This document shows, one piece after another, positions 9,467 to 22,715 of a stretch of DNA of 64,000 nt. How positions within the stretch are numbered: position 1 is the first letter of the stretch; every line of letters starts with the position of its first letter. This DNA comes from Syngnathus acus (taxonomy: Eukaryota > Chordata > Actinopteri > Syngnathiformes > Syngnathidae), in assembly GCF_901709675.1 (NCBI RefSeq), contig NC_051097.1, positions 5,582,039 to 5,646,038 of the forward strand. Direction: 5' to 3'. Made by a program: the position numbers and the translations under genes. Below the pieces are notes generated by a model that made no database searches, was not told the DNA's origin, and was given only the letters and a program-made list of their open reading frames with translations.

Positions 9467-12400
9467 TCAACCCAACTGTTGATCCTTTTTGGCATCAGGC
9501 GGCTCCCCATCATCCGTGCGCTGACCCGGCGAAAGAGTCGTGTTTTGATCCTCGTCTTGGTTGACGGAAAGTTCTGGTCCGGTGTCAACAAAGGTGGAAG
9601 AGAGGGAGGATGGGGTAGAGGTCTCCGTGTTGGAGTTTGGGGCAGAGTCCGTGCTGGAGTTTGGGGCAGAGGTCTCCGTGCTGGAGTTTGGGGCAGAGGT
9701 CTCCGTGCTGGAGTTTGGGGCAGAGGTCTCCGTGCTGGAGTTTGGGGCAGAGGTCTCCGTGCTGGAGTTTGGGGCAGAGGTCTCCGTGTTGGAGTTTGGG
9801 GCAGAGGCCTCCGTGTTGGAGTTTGTGGCAGAGGCCTCCGTGTTGGAGTCTGGGGCAGAGGCCTCCGTGTTGGAGTCTGGGGCAGAAGCCTCCGTGTTGA
9901 AGTCTGGGGCAGAGGCCTCCGTGTTGGAGTTTGGGGCAGAGGCCTCCGTGTTGGAGTTTGGGGCAGAGGCCTCCGTGTTGGAGTTTGGGGCAGAGGCCTC
10001 CATGTTGGAGTTTGTGCTGGTTTCCTGTTGACTATTAGTCACCGTCCTGTAGGAGATAATAATATTTACACTAGAATTGTATGGTGGTAGAAGATCACAC
10101 TGAATCGCACGTGATATCTTATATGTGTATATTAAAAGAAAAAACAGGTAGGTCATTTTACTATTCACGATATGCATCTTTCAAAATCGGAATAGGTAAA
10201 AAAAAGAAAAAAAAGATTTCAATACTTACATGCCGTGCCGAAGGACATGACGTTCCCACTCCAAATTGTTCGTGAAGCAGCGTCCACAAAATTCGCAGGG
10301 AATACGCTTCTCTCCAGAGCAGCTGCTGCTGCTGCTGCTTGTTGGAGAAGCAAGAATTTCTGGGAAACAAAGTGTCAGACGCCTCAGTTTGGTATTGATG
10401 TTATTACTTTCATTGTGAAATATGTTTTAATACGGAACCTTGGTGTGCAGGCCTTTCTTCTTCCATCTCTTGGAACTCCTCCTCATTCTGCTCTTCCTCT
10501 AGGATGCTGTTTTCCCGCTCGTCATCCACTACACCTCTCTCTTCCTCTCTCGGGTTCTCCGCCACCTCCATGATTTCATCCTCCTCCGCCAAAGCCACGG
10601 TTTCGTCGACCGCCATTTCCATCCTGTCGCCCTGTTCCTGCTCTTCATCCTCCTCCTCCTCCAGCTGCTGTTGCTGCTGCGGCTCCTCATCACTGCTGCT
10701 GTTTTCCTGCTCCTCCATCATCTCCAGCTGGTCTAAATTGACGCGGCCCATCAGCTCAAAGTTCCGGATGACCTAAGTGCAGCCACAATGTGTCCTTGAG
10801 TTTGACATGCCACTGGAAGAATGAGTAATTGATCATCCCTGGCTGTTTCCCTTTCTCAGCCGCCAAAGATAGCCTCTTCAGAAATTTAATTAAAAAAAAA
10901 ACTTTGACAAGGTTGCAAAAATCATACATGCATAAATTCTCAGTAAGATTTTCCTTTTTCATTCCTTGCATGTGGAAGACCGCAAAGCTAAAGCTTTGGC
11001 CTGGCTTCTCACATTCCTCACCTTGTGCTCGAGGCGCAGGTGCTCCTCCAGCTGGCTGCGGCGGCGGCTGTCGTAGTAGCACAGTTGGCACCGGTAGGGC
11101 TTGAGCTCGTGCTTGTGCAGGTGCAGTTGCAGGGCGTGGTCGCTGGAGCACGTGAACGTGCACTTGTGGCAGCGGAAGACCACACCCCGGAGGTGGCGTG
11201 ACAGCTTGGAGCGATTCACCTCCAGCGGACCCACGCGCTCCTCTGGTGGAAAGAAAATCACATGACTATAAGTAGATCTGCTTAATCATTGAGGTCACTA
11301 GAATTTTGGGCACGAGCCCTTTGTGGTGTGTCTTAGTTTTAAAAAATAATAATAATACAGCTTGTGTACCTTTGTGTAGGACAATGTGGTCAATCATACT
11401 GCTCTTGTATTTGGTGTGGTAGAGACAGAGAGGGCAGCGAAGGTCTTTCTGGACATCCTCCTGCGCGTTGTTGTTGTTGCTGCTGCTGTTGTGGCCCGCC
11501 TCCACGTGTAAGGTGAACGTATTCCTAAGAACAATAGCAGCTCTGTTCACATCAGCTCCAACATGTATGAGTCAGCTTAGTGGCGTCTCACTTGTAGCAG
11601 GTGAAGAAGGAGCAGTCCTTGCACTTAAAGAGCTTCTTGCCTCCATGGCGGTCCCGGTAGTGTCGCCGAAGGCTCTGCATGTAGCCTGAGCTGAATTCAC
11701 AGAACTCACAGGTAAGGATGCTGTCGGGCCGATTATCCCCGGAGGACGTGTGACTGCGAGAGGAGATCTGGTAGTGGCTGAGCTGCTGGTGGACGTCACT
11801 CGGTTCCCAATATGAGGTATCTGAAAAATAAGCATAATCGCTGATATTAAATGCTGCTCACAAAGGTTAGGATTTGAATTAAAATGAAATGAAGAAATGA
11901 GCCTTTATTTCCTAACATAATGGGCAATGACTTTTTGATTGGCAGACATTTGGATTTAATCTATAACCCATTGTAACAAATGAACTCACAAGCCACATAA
12001 TCTCGCCTAATACTCATTTTAAATATCAGCCACATGCATACATCTCACTTGCGTGTTCAATCAATGGTAGTGCGGGAGAGCGGCGACGAAGCAAACGCGC
12101 ACGTGCTTCATTCGTTCTCTCAAGAGTGTTTATGTGAGCGAGCGGGCTCATCTTCTCGCCCTACTTTGAGGCTCAGACACATCAATAAATAAGCCACCGT
12201 GACACTAATAGAATATCTACCTGAAAAACCCACCGTTCAGCACTCAGGAGTTTGCCGAAACATGCAGGAAAAATATTTTGTGGTTTCGCTTCACTCTTAC
12301 AATGCTTCCTTGCTTTTGCATTTAAGGTGGAGGAATTCAACACATGAATCGAGCATGCTTCGCAGGGATAAGGATCTATCATACATTTCAATACTTGCTA

Positions 12401-15400
12401 TCTGTTCAGCACAAAGATATATTGCTACAGGAATCATAATATTTTTTTGCAAAAATATGCAGTATTAATGAGGAAAAAAATTTTAATATCAAAATTCCTG
12501 CACTGCTAATATACTGTATTTAGAAGCTGCTTGGTCTCTCCAATGTACACCAGAGGTCATTGCACTACACTACACAGCATAAACATTGCCGAGTTTGCTC
12601 AGAGGGATTTTGTCCTTGAAGTGGACAGCTTTTGCCTGAGGATATTTCTGAGTTTGAAGTGCACGTTCTATCTGCAGAATTTCTCTGCCACATTAGGAAC
12701 CATCACAATCTACGAACGCCAATCCTTCCCACATGTCATACCGTCCGGAGTCAAGAGGCTTTGCTCCGCATTGGTGGTAGGTCGGGTGGGGGTCCTGAGG
12801 GCGGCGTGAGCAGCCTGCGTGGCGGCTCGCAGTTTGGGAAGGGTTAGAGCTTCGCCGTGGTCTCGCAACGAATGCTCCTTCAGTTGGCTGATGGTCATGG
12901 AGGAGAAGGGGCAGGACAAGCACTTGTACGTGTACTGCTCACCTGATGAATACAATACGGTGGTGTCAATTTGAGTCAACTGTTTATTAAGTGGACAACA
13001 TCCCCAACATAATGGCCGCTAGTTGTGCAAATATTATTATTTGTATAGTATTGCGACAATTGTATATTTACCAGTGTGTGCCTTGTGCAGGTGGCTCTTC
13101 AAGCGGCTCACGTAGGCAGACTTAAAGGGACATAGTTTGCACTTGAAGGGTTTGTGATGGCCGTGGTGTGACTGCATGTGTCTGTCCAGACTGGTGATGA
13201 GAAGAAGAGACAAGAGAACATTTCAACTAAAACAAACATGATGGAAGATAAAACAAATGGAATCAAGCATCGCTATGGTTTTGAAGTGCATTTTCCAGAA
13301 CGGGGAGCTGAGGTGGAGGAGGCGAGGGGGAACTCATCTATCTACCCACAATCCCCTGGTGGGAGGTCCTGTGGGGAAGCTGGCTGTGTTTTGAATGCCA
13401 GCCTACCTAGGTGGCATGGGAGTGCAGCCTGTTTCTAGGTCAGGGCACACAGTATTCAGCAGGGATTACACCTGATTCTCAGTCCAGATCGCTGAGTGTC
13501 TGACCAAAAAAAAAAATCCAGCCCTCAACTGACAGAATGTTTTTGTGGCAGCATTAACACTTATAACACTGGTCAACAGGAAATATTTGTTTTTTTTTTA
13601 GTTTGACCAGTAAAAGCTTGTTCAATATGGATGTCATTTATAGCCATGACATTTCAGATGAAAATCCACTTGATGCTGAAACGAATCCTTCATTAAAAAT
13701 TACTGCTAGTAATTACTATATTACATTTGGTGAGTGGTATAAGATGAATAGGACTTTTTTTCCAAACTTTAATTAAAATCCATCTATATTTAACACCTGG
13801 AAATTAACACTTTCTATAGATTGTTTACATTTTTTATATGATTGAGATCAAGTTTAAAATCCAAATCAAAATATTTTCATAAAATTCAAATCGTATTGAC
13901 TTCTTAAAATTTAAACCAAATCCTGAAAATATTTAAATAATAACTCATAAATGAGATTGTTTAACTTGCAATAGGAATGTTGCTCCCACTCACTTGTGTC
14001 TGAAGGGTGAGACAAAATGGCAGTACTGGCAGCTATACTTGTCCTCCCTGATGATCATGGCCATGGCCGAGTGGCTCCGCTCATGGGAACGGAGACCCTG
14101 CATGGACATGAAGACCCGGTCGCACTGGGCGCATGGGTGGCCCCCCGTCGCAAGCCGTTGCTTCAGCGTCGAGGACCTCCCATCCACAGCATCCAAGTCT
14201 GGTTCCGGTGTTGCTGTAGCAACAGCGGAAGAAGCCGCAGCGAGCGACGCGAGGCCTTTCGCGTCGTCTTCCAGTCTTTGGAGGCTTCCAGTTTCATCCT
14301 CCTCCAAATCACCATTAACGAGTCTCTCTGACGGCACCGTGAGGGCCACCTCACTGATTTCCTGCTGAAAAGTAAAGACAGGTCAGTTTATTATTTGCCT
14401 ATTAAACAACTCATTAGCTCACATCGAAGGTACAAAAAATAAAATAAGGCTGGAGGTCTTAAACGTGTGGACTCTGGTCTAAATCTATTCAGGGTCCCAG
14501 TTCACGCTCAATTCTATCCACTTTGGGTTTAGACAATATTTGGTTACATCATTGACTGGTCACCATCTAACAACCATTTGCTTGAGTTTGTCGATACTAC
14601 ATCCGAAACTACTTTTGTCTCCCAATCCTTATTCCTGGGTTGTGTGCTGAATTTTTATTTCAGCCAGGTGACAAGAGGGCATGTTTTTCTATCTATCCTC
14701 ATCTTCTGCAGAAGCTTTCTGCGGCTGTCACAAGTCAAAAGGACAATCACCGTGACTGCTTTCACAGCCTCAAGAAGACTCATTCGCGCTTGCAGAAAGC
14801 CCTGACCCTGCCCTTCATGCAGCCATAAAACACAATGTGGCACCTTCACAGTGAACCTCTCTCTACTATCGTTAAAAGGGACCACCTGAGGAGGCGAAAT
14901 GTTCTGTAAAATGCACAAATGAATCTGTAGCTATGCTGCAGTGTGCTGGTTGACTATCAAATCCATTAATGTCCTCAGTTTGGTCAAGGCCTTGTATCCA
15001 CAGGCTCATTCCCAGTCTCCCCAGAATACTAATGCGCCAACGGGTACCCGCCGCTATTCTAAAAGTAATACCTTATGCTCTCTTCGTCGGCCGTCGCCCC
15101 CCCAAGCCCACCCCTCTTGTGCTGTCTGGAGAGGAAGCTGGCAGACGCCTTTGTCGCTAGCGAAAGCAAATGGGGAAGAACAAGACGCGCGCGTCAAGAG
15201 AACCAGATCACAGGGAACCGATGAGCATGCTGTGGTGCTGAAGTCAAAGACTGAGATGGTTTTAAAATGACAGGTGCACCAAATGGAGGGAAAACAAAAA
15301 CGAGGTCATAGAAATATGCTTCAGTCGAGAGCAAGTGGCAAAATGGCCGCCCCCGGAGATGGATGAAATCAAGTGGATTTTGCTGCTTAATTTATATTTC

Positions 15401-18400
15401 ACAAATGCAACATTAGTCACAACGCAGTGTATAGACTTGTGAGGAGGGCACAGAACATATTATTGTAAAAAACGTTTTAGACTTGACTTGCCCTTTAAGC
15501 ATTTTTTTCACCCTTCTGATCAAACTGAGAAAATGTGATATCTTCAAAAAATTATCCTGCGCGATCAACCTGCAGTACAGTTGGGGTCACGAGTGAATCT
15601 GCCGAATTTGCTGGGAAACTAATTGCGCAGCTAACCATAGATGTTCAACCAGTTCAATATTTACAATGGCAAATCCTTGTTTGAGGGGTCAATACGAGTA
15701 GGGCTCAGCCACAGTGAAGTCAAACACAATGACAGCCAATCAGGACGCTAACACTTCGCCTAGCTTCTTCTATTTTTCTTTGCGCATGCTGAGTCTTGGT
15801 TTGAGGGAGACTTGTATCTGCCGTTCGATATTGTGACAATCATCGAAAGATTATGAGGGGAAAATGCATGCGTCAAATAACTACATTTACCTTGACATGT
15901 CCCTCTTTGACCTCTCCGTACTGGACATGCTTCCTCAGGTGATTGCAGATGGCGCGGATGGTAGTGTGCACCTCAATGCAAAAGTTACACCTGAAGCCTA
16001 TAGGATTTTTGTTTGCACAGCTTTCCTGTCAACGACAAAAAAAAAAAAGAAAATGCCATGACATTAATGCTTCTAATAATCTTGCAGTTCTTACTTCATT
16101 CTTTCTCACCTTCTCGGGCTTGCTTTCTGATACGGCCGCTGCTTTGTGTTTGCTGAGAAGCTGACGCCTCCTCTCGAGCCGAGTGGCCCTTTTCTGAAAC
16201 TCCTCGTTGTGATTGAGCAGATGCGTGGCGAGCGTGGGGAGAGACAGGAACTTCAGCTCACAATGGGAACACTGGAAGGACTCGGAGGCGTCGTCGTCGT
16301 CCTCCTCAGGTTCCGGCGACACGGCAAAGTCCCGCTTGAAGTCTGCCCTGTGGTGGTCGTTGTAGTGCATAGACAGCAGCAGGCCGGTACTGAAGGACAA
16401 CTGGAAACACTTGAGACACTTAAATGGCAGCCAGTCCGCATCTTGCTCTAAATCAGGGGCATCCTGCAACGCTTCCTTGACGTCCTCGTCCATAGGACTA
16501 TCTTCCGGTTTCTCTGGTTCTTTGGCATAGAGGACAGTAAAGTAGCGACTGAGTTTACTAGCGTGCTGCTTCTTGGGGAAGACGCCTGGATGGCGTTTGA
16601 TATAGTGTGACACAATGCTTTTTCTGCTGAACGCCTGGAAGGGACAAAGAGAACACTTTCGCCTCTCTACGGCCAAGCGGACTTCTTCGGTCATCTCCGA
16701 ATTCTCCTGTTCTGAAGGGGGCGGTAATATTACTTTGCTGGGTTTCTCGGTCATGGTCTTGGAAGCGGCCAGACAGTGGGTGTAGTAGGCATCGATATCA
16801 TGGCGCTTCTGGTAGTGCGCTGCCAGGCCCTTGCGAATCGGGTTGGTGTACGGACACAGAGCACATTTGAAGACGTTGTTTTTACCTTCGGGCTGAGCAC
16901 GGACATTGTTGTGCTTGATGCGGTAGTGGCGAGCAATGCCTTTGCGAGTGGAGCAGAAGTATTTGCAAAGCTGACACTTGAACACGGCGTGCTTCTCAGG
17001 CTTATTGATGGGTAACTGTGAGAGGGTGAAGTCCGCGTCGTTGACCTCCTGGACTTTCCTTGTGCTTGATGTATGACTGGCACTGCATTCCGCCACTGGT
17101 TCTGTCTCTTGGCTGACTGAGAAATGTGTCAAACCGGGAGAGAAAATCTCAGTGGCCGACTGATTGTGGTATTTCTCATAATGGATTTTGAGTTTCTCCA
17201 GTGTCCCGTGTGTGTACGAGCACATTTTACATCTGTACGCACCGTAGCCCTGCCTTTGAGTCTTGTTTTTGTCGTCGACCTCATTTGAGTCTGCAATTTG
17301 CTCAATGTCGTCCGCAAAGTCTTCTGCCGTGACTTTAACCAAGGGGTGTCTCTTCTGGTAGTGGGTGAGGACACCATGGATGCGGGAGTTCACGTAGGGA
17401 CAGTGGCGACACTTGTACACCGAGCTGGGGTTGATGTCCGCCTCCTGCGCAAAGTCTGCCGCTTTGACTTTCATACCGGGGTGCTTCTTGCCGTAGTGGG
17501 TGAGGAGGCCATGGAGGCTGTTGTACTCGGACAGACACACAGTGCACTGATAGGGATTGTTCGAAATAGAGAGACGTGGGTGAGCGGGATGTGGGTTGCT
17601 CTCTCGGGGCGGTGTGGCAATGTACAGAGCACCTTCGTCTTCCATAGACTGGTTGTTAAAAGACGTGTGTTCTGTGGGCATCTTCTCGGCTGAAGGCTTT
17701 CCATTGATGATATCCAAAATCACAGCTTCGTCCCCTTGGATGGCCCAGGGGTGTACTGCCTGATAGTGACTTGTTATGTCATAAACGGTGCAAGCCTCAA
17801 AGGCGCAGTCCCTACATTTGTAATGTTTTGTTTCTTGGCTCCCCCCTTGTTTAGTGGTCTCTGGTCCAGCCCACAGCTTGCTGGCCATGTAGGCGTAGTC
17901 CACATTATGCTCTGGGTGGCGTCTTTGGTAATGAAGGAGCAGGCCGTGAGGCTCGGTGTGGGAGTAAATGCACCACTCGCAGTGATACCCCGCCTCCAGA
18001 ATGCCATCTTGGTAAGCCCAGTTTAAAATTGTCAAGGCTGTGGCCTTGACGGTCGGGTGATCCTTCTTGAGATGCTTCTTGAGGGCGTAGACATAAGGAG
18101 ATGTGTAAGAACAGTGTCGGCACTTCAGGGATCGTAGTGGCGCAGTGTTTTCCGGGTCGGGAGGGGCCGAGACACTGCTCGACTGAGCGCGCTCACGCTG
18201 ACTCCGGACGACGGCGGTATGGCGACGCACGAGGTCGGCGTTAGCTTTGGTTTCCCGGTGCTTCTTCTGGTAATGAATGAGCACTCCTTTGACAGTCCGG
18301 TTGCCGTAATCACAGTGCTGGCAGAAGAACAACTCGTCCTCACACTTCTCTCCACTTCCCGGTTTAGGGCTGGAGTTGTTGGAGCCATCGTGACCGCTGT

Positions 18401-21400
18401 TTGGGAACTGCGTCAAAAACTGCTTTGGCGCTGCAATTTGTAATTCGTCAATTAGTTTCAGCAAGGCCGGGGTGGGGGCACCATGTTTGATATATTTGGC
18501 CGTCACCTTTACTTCGGGGTGTCTCTTTTGATAATGCACCAGCACGCCCACAACAGATTTGTTGCTATATACACAGTGTTTACAGTAGAACATATCCTCT
18601 TCTGATCCGTACAATGCCACGCTTGATTTTTTGGGGGTAGTTGATGTGTTTAAGTTAAACGATGCATTTGCGAGGGGCTGATCTGCTGACACAACCTTCA
18701 TGGATTTTTGTATGCGGAAATATGACGCCTTTTGCTCAGGGTGCTTCTTTTGATAGTGGACCAAAACAGAGTGCATGTTGGGACTGGAAAAAGAACAGAC
18801 GTCACAATTGTATACGACGACACTTCCGGCCATGGCGTCCTTGAGGGAGTCCATCTCTGTGCCGGATTCGGGGGTCTTGGATGTCGTTTTAAGCAGCGGG
18901 CTCGAGGTGGACCTCGGAGTGGACGTGGCCGAGTTAAACGTTTTGGGACCGGAGTTTAAAATCTCTCTCAGGGTTTGTGATTCGCCAGACTTGTGCGACT
19001 GCTCCACAACATAGCTAGAGAAGATCATTGCATTGTTGATCTTGACGGTGGGATGCATTCTTTGGTAGTGGGGCATTAGGCTTCGTACATTGGGGCTGGT
19101 GTACGAACAGAAGCGACACATGTAGACCAAATTGGGTTGGTTAAAGTTGAGCACATTGCTAGCTTCCGGGTGGTGATCCATGTAGTGTTGGTGTAGGTCG
19201 TTGTAGTTTGTGTACTCAATGTAGCACTCCAAGCAGCGAAAGACGGCGCTCTGGTCCTCAGGGTCCAGGATGTACTTAAAGCTGAATTTGATGTACGGGT
19301 GCATCCTCTGATAATGGGTGCTGACGCTACGAGCGGATTTGTTGTGGTAATCACAGTGTTTACAATAGAAACGCGCCATTCCAGGATCCCCGGAATAGTC
19401 GCTGTTCTCTTGGGTAGCCTCGCGACTTTCAGTCAGATCACCTGAAATGTTTTCACTGTCGTCAGAAAGAGTCAGGGACAGAGGAAGGCTTCTGGCGTTT
19501 GATTTGGGGTTGCTTTTTCTTTTCCCTATCCTGCTTCCCTTGAGAGGGGAATCCCTTGACTGAGGCTGTAGTATGTTGTAAGCAAAGACGGCATTTTTCC
19601 CTTTGCGGTTTCTTCCCGCGTCGCTGTTATGCTCGGCCATGTCCTCGTCATCTACGTCGTCCAGATTTATGATCAGGTCCTGCTGGCTTTGGCTTATTTT
19701 GCTTTGAAGGTTGCTGGCAATTTCATCAATTCTTGTTCTCTTTTTGACTGAGGACAAATCCAAAGGCAAATCGTTAATGGACTTCCTCGCACGCTTACCA
19801 CTGACTAAGGGTTTTTTGGTGGCTAGCCCTAAAATCGAGGTCTGGGTTTTTTGTAGACAAGTCGGTGATGCTGCTACATCCGTGTCCAGTTGGTCAGCCA
19901 ACTGACTTTCAAAGACCGTGGGGTCCATGTCATCGCAGTAAGAGTGCTTGTGTTGCTGGTGAACCCTCAGTCCTTTCAGAGTGGTGGTGGAGTAACTACA
20001 GAGCGTGCAGCGCTGTGGATTCTGTTGATCGTTCAACCCGCTGATTGACTTTTTGCCGTTCATCTTGGATATACTTAGATTACCCCCGTTGACGGAATCC
20101 GTCGTGCTGTCATTGTGAGGATCTGGGCTGTCACTTGTCAGGTCCATGGTCTCCACGTCGGAGGAACTGTGACTCTGTTTGTGTGTGCCTAACTTAAGAG
20201 GGCTGGTGCAAATAAACGGGCATTCGTCACATTTATAGACTGTGGTTTTACCAGAGAGGTGAATGTTTTCAATGTGGCGCGAGATGCTACGCCGGTGCAT
20301 GGTGAGGAAGGAGCAAAAGGGGCACTGGAAACGGTTCTGGAACTTCCTGAACGGTATTCCTTTCGTCTCCAGCAGTTTATTGTCCTCATCTGTTAATAGC
20401 TGCTTTGCGTCTGCCGACAGCGTTCCAGTGTAGTTGGGATCGTCCATATCACCTAGTTCTTCATCTTCACCCTCTAAACTGCTCCTTGAGTCCTCTTCGT
20501 TGAGTAAGTTGGCCTCTATATCACTGGCTCTGTTGGGCACCTTGGGCGAAGCAGAGCATCCTGCAGCAATCTTCGCTGATGCGCTTTCGAGCATTTCTCT
20601 CGTTGACTCCTCATATCCTTCAGTCAAAGCTGTCTTTGATCCTGTGGGGCTTTGGGATAGGGAATCTGGTTTAGGTGAGCTCGCACATGCATCCCCTTCT
20701 GGTTTGGGAATGCTGGACACTATATTGACCTTATCGCCGTGTTCCTTGACCACGTGATTGGTCAAGCTGGCCTTCTGGTCAGTTTCATAGTCGCACCATT
20801 CGCAGGCTAACAGCCCCCTCGTGAGGCCGCTGGATGAACACGACTCTTCGTCAGCTTCGGCCGTCTCTGAGGCAGTCCCGGAGACCCCGGAGGAAACTTG
20901 CCTATGATACATAACGTGGTGCTTCATCATCCTTGCTTTGCGTGGAGTCTTGTAGGTGCAATATTGGCAGGAATACCCCTTGGAATTTTCCGTCTGAGAG
21001 GAGATCTGTGGGACCACGTCCTCCTCGACAACATTGTGCACCTTCTTGGTGTGGTTCTTCAGGAACGACTTGGATCTGAAGTAACGGACGCAGAACTTGC
21101 ACTGGTAAAACAGCAGATGGGTCTCGGGGCTTTGCTTCGGCGATGCCTTGCTGGGGCTGTCGGCAGAGTTGGGACCTGAACAAAAGATTATAAGTGCATT
21201 AGACATCGGCTATATAAGGACAATCTCCTTTTTTAGCTCTGAACAGAGAGGTAAATGGGACAGTTTCAGCATATGAGAGTAGTGTCGTAATAGTATCATC
21301 ATCTGGCAATTCCCAATTTGAAGCTATTTTGTAGCACTGAGTAAATCAATATTCATGACCCTCGACTAAACCAAGCAATGGTCTTTTTATGCAGAAAGTG

Positions 21401-21707
21401 TGTCTAAAGTTGACGCAAGGTAAATGAACTGTAACATTTTAATTTATGTGTGAAGATTACTCATTCCAGCTTCAGGAGGTGTGCAATTGTTGTCATCCTT
21501 GTCTGCGGTTTCCTGCTCTGTTTCCTCCTCCGGCTGCTTGTCGTCATCGTCTTCTTCGTCTTCTTCCTCTTCGTCGGCTTTCGGTGAGTCTGAATCGTCT
21601 GCGTCGGCAGGCTGTAGGAAGACTGTATGCACTTCCTGAATGTGGCTCTTCAAGTCATCGTACGAGTCGGCGCGAAAGTCACAGCCGTCGCATTGCAGTA
21701 CCTCCAT
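9467..21707 (-). CDS. znf462: Zinc finger protein 462, multi-C2H2 nuclear protein
   Basis: Large C2H2 protein linked to chromatin organisation and development. Coding exons (5' to 3'): 21461-21707, 16110-21175, 15891-16025, 13994-14361, 13072-13190, 12742-12942, 11592-11820, 11370-11524, 11022-11242, 10439-10772, 10230-10359, 9467-10046. All joins are GT/AG and in phase: about 2594 aa (human about 2506). The start is fixed by MEVLQCDGCDF. By eye there are 35 C2H2 fingers: 1 in the first exon, 23 in the 5066-bp exon, 11 in the small exons. Many have the C-x2-C, HYQ(K/R)xH form. A CtBP-type PLDLS motif lies at residues 553-557 beside basic KKRTR. Acidic runs occur in the first exon and at 10439-10772. 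The first-exon donor (ATGA|GTAATC) is not strong. The last exon ends in an unusual repeat tail. Confidence 0.95.
9605..10006 (-). repeat. znf462: In-frame 27-bp coding minisatellite, 15 units
   Basis: Fifteen tandem 9-residue units, one of them short by one codon, fill most of the last znf462 coding exon. Consensus is NTEASAPNS in the first eight and N/S-TETSAPNS in the later ones. Variation is mainly A/T at position 4, N/D at position 7 and N/S at position 1. The unit length and the single deletion are multiples of three, so the frame is kept. The tail follows the last zinc finger (LEWERHVLRHGM) directly. It is Ser/Thr/Asn/Ala-rich, likely disordered, and no homologous repeat is remembered in human ZNF462. 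Confidence 0.92.
11821..12741 (-). other. znf462: znf462 intron
   Basis: Intron of 921 bp bounded by GT/AG. AT-rich with a GC-richer patch about 12060-12180. No additional exon, RNA gene or recognised mobile element was seen. Confidence 0.6.
13191..13993 (-). other. znf462: znf462 intron
   Basis: Intron of 803 bp, strongly AT-rich from 13500 on, with an A-run at 13506-13516 and a T-run at 13592-13600. No coding potential recognised. The sequence at about 13300-13480 is GC-richer but unassigned. Confidence 0.6.
14362..15890 (-). other. znf462: znf462 intron, 1.5 kb
   Basis: GT/AG intron upstream of the exon at 13994-14361. That exon has tandem acceptors (CAGCAG on the minus strand at 14362-14367), so alternative inclusion of one glutamine is possible. 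The segment 14580-15270 is GC-richer and could be a degraded retroelement; a plus-strand open frame here has no recognisable domain. Confidence 0.5.
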
Positions 21708-21747
21708 CACTAAGCAGGGAGAGCACTCCCTGGAAAATCAGGGAAAC
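21708..21747 (-). other. znf462: znf462 5'UTR part of the first coding exon
   Basis: Upstream of the ATG at 21707 the minus strand reads CTCCCAG|GTTTCCC, a pyrimidine-rich acceptor at 21748-21749. A 40-base untranslated stretch would then precede the start, joined to a remote non-coding exon. An in-frame GTG directly before the ATG is not a plausible start. Confidence 0.6.
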
Positions 21748-22715
21748 CTGGGAGAAAAACAGACAAAATGGGACTCGGATTAGAACATGAGAAATAACCT
21801 ATTAATGTACTGTTGTACTGTACTGTTATTACATTTTGCACAGTGCTTACTGATGAAATTCCATTTTTATTTTAAATAAAATCAAAAATAATTAAAGTGT
21901 TAGGTTGAGTGTTGACGGCATCATTTTTTTTAGACTTTACTTTCTTTTTCCTAATCCTACAAAAACCATTATGCCTAAATGTACAAACAATGACCGTCAC
22001 CACACTAGCTAACTTTAATAAAGTGTATATCTAGTGACCTGACGGAGGCCCACAGACCGCAATAAGTATCAGACAAAGCCTATAGCTTGAGGCTGGCTAT
22101 TTGGCTAGCAGCAGACACTTGAAGGGAGCTCTGAATTCAGTTTGTAAACCCTAATGACTAAACCACTTGGGTGATGTACGTTGTAATAGTAGGAGTGGGG
22201 TCTCATTTTTGAGCATAGCAGCATCATTCCAGGAACAATGGAGGGACCAAAGAGGGATTATGGCCTGATTCATCCCATTTTTATTACCTTGGAACAAACA
22301 ACAGCTGGACAGCAGCTCCACACAATAGTATTTAGATCAGAATATTTCATCAAATTTTATCAAATAAGATTTGAGGGATGATGGCATTTACATCTCCTTC
22401 AGTCTTGTCTGTAGTTTTGAAGAACAGCCAGTGGGGAAAAAAATTGATACTTCAGAAGAGGTCATTTTCATATGATTATTTAATTGCTGGTACAGAAACG
22501 TAAAATAATAAAGCATGTGTTTATACTGTATGCATTTTTGTAGTGGGGAAAAAGTGAACGTGTGGGAATTTTTTTTTACCGTAACTAATTGACGTTTGTT
22601 CTAAACAGTTGGCCTGTAATGAAAATATTTCTTGTTTAGTTCTCACTCTGACAAATGACAGTTATGAAAAACAGGATTTCAGAACATTCTCAAGCTATTC
22701 TCCCACGTCATTGAT

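Noticed and set aside
9479-10090. Long plus-strand open frames (up to 203 codons) with a GLRVGVWGR-type repeat
   Set aside because: They are the antisense of the znf462 27-bp minisatellite. A unit divisible by three without stops keeps several frames open. The minus frame joins in phase to a zinc-finger exon.
14941-15270. 109-codon plus-strand open frame in a znf462 intron
   Set aside because: No recognisable domain, antisense to the host gene, and no splice context seen.
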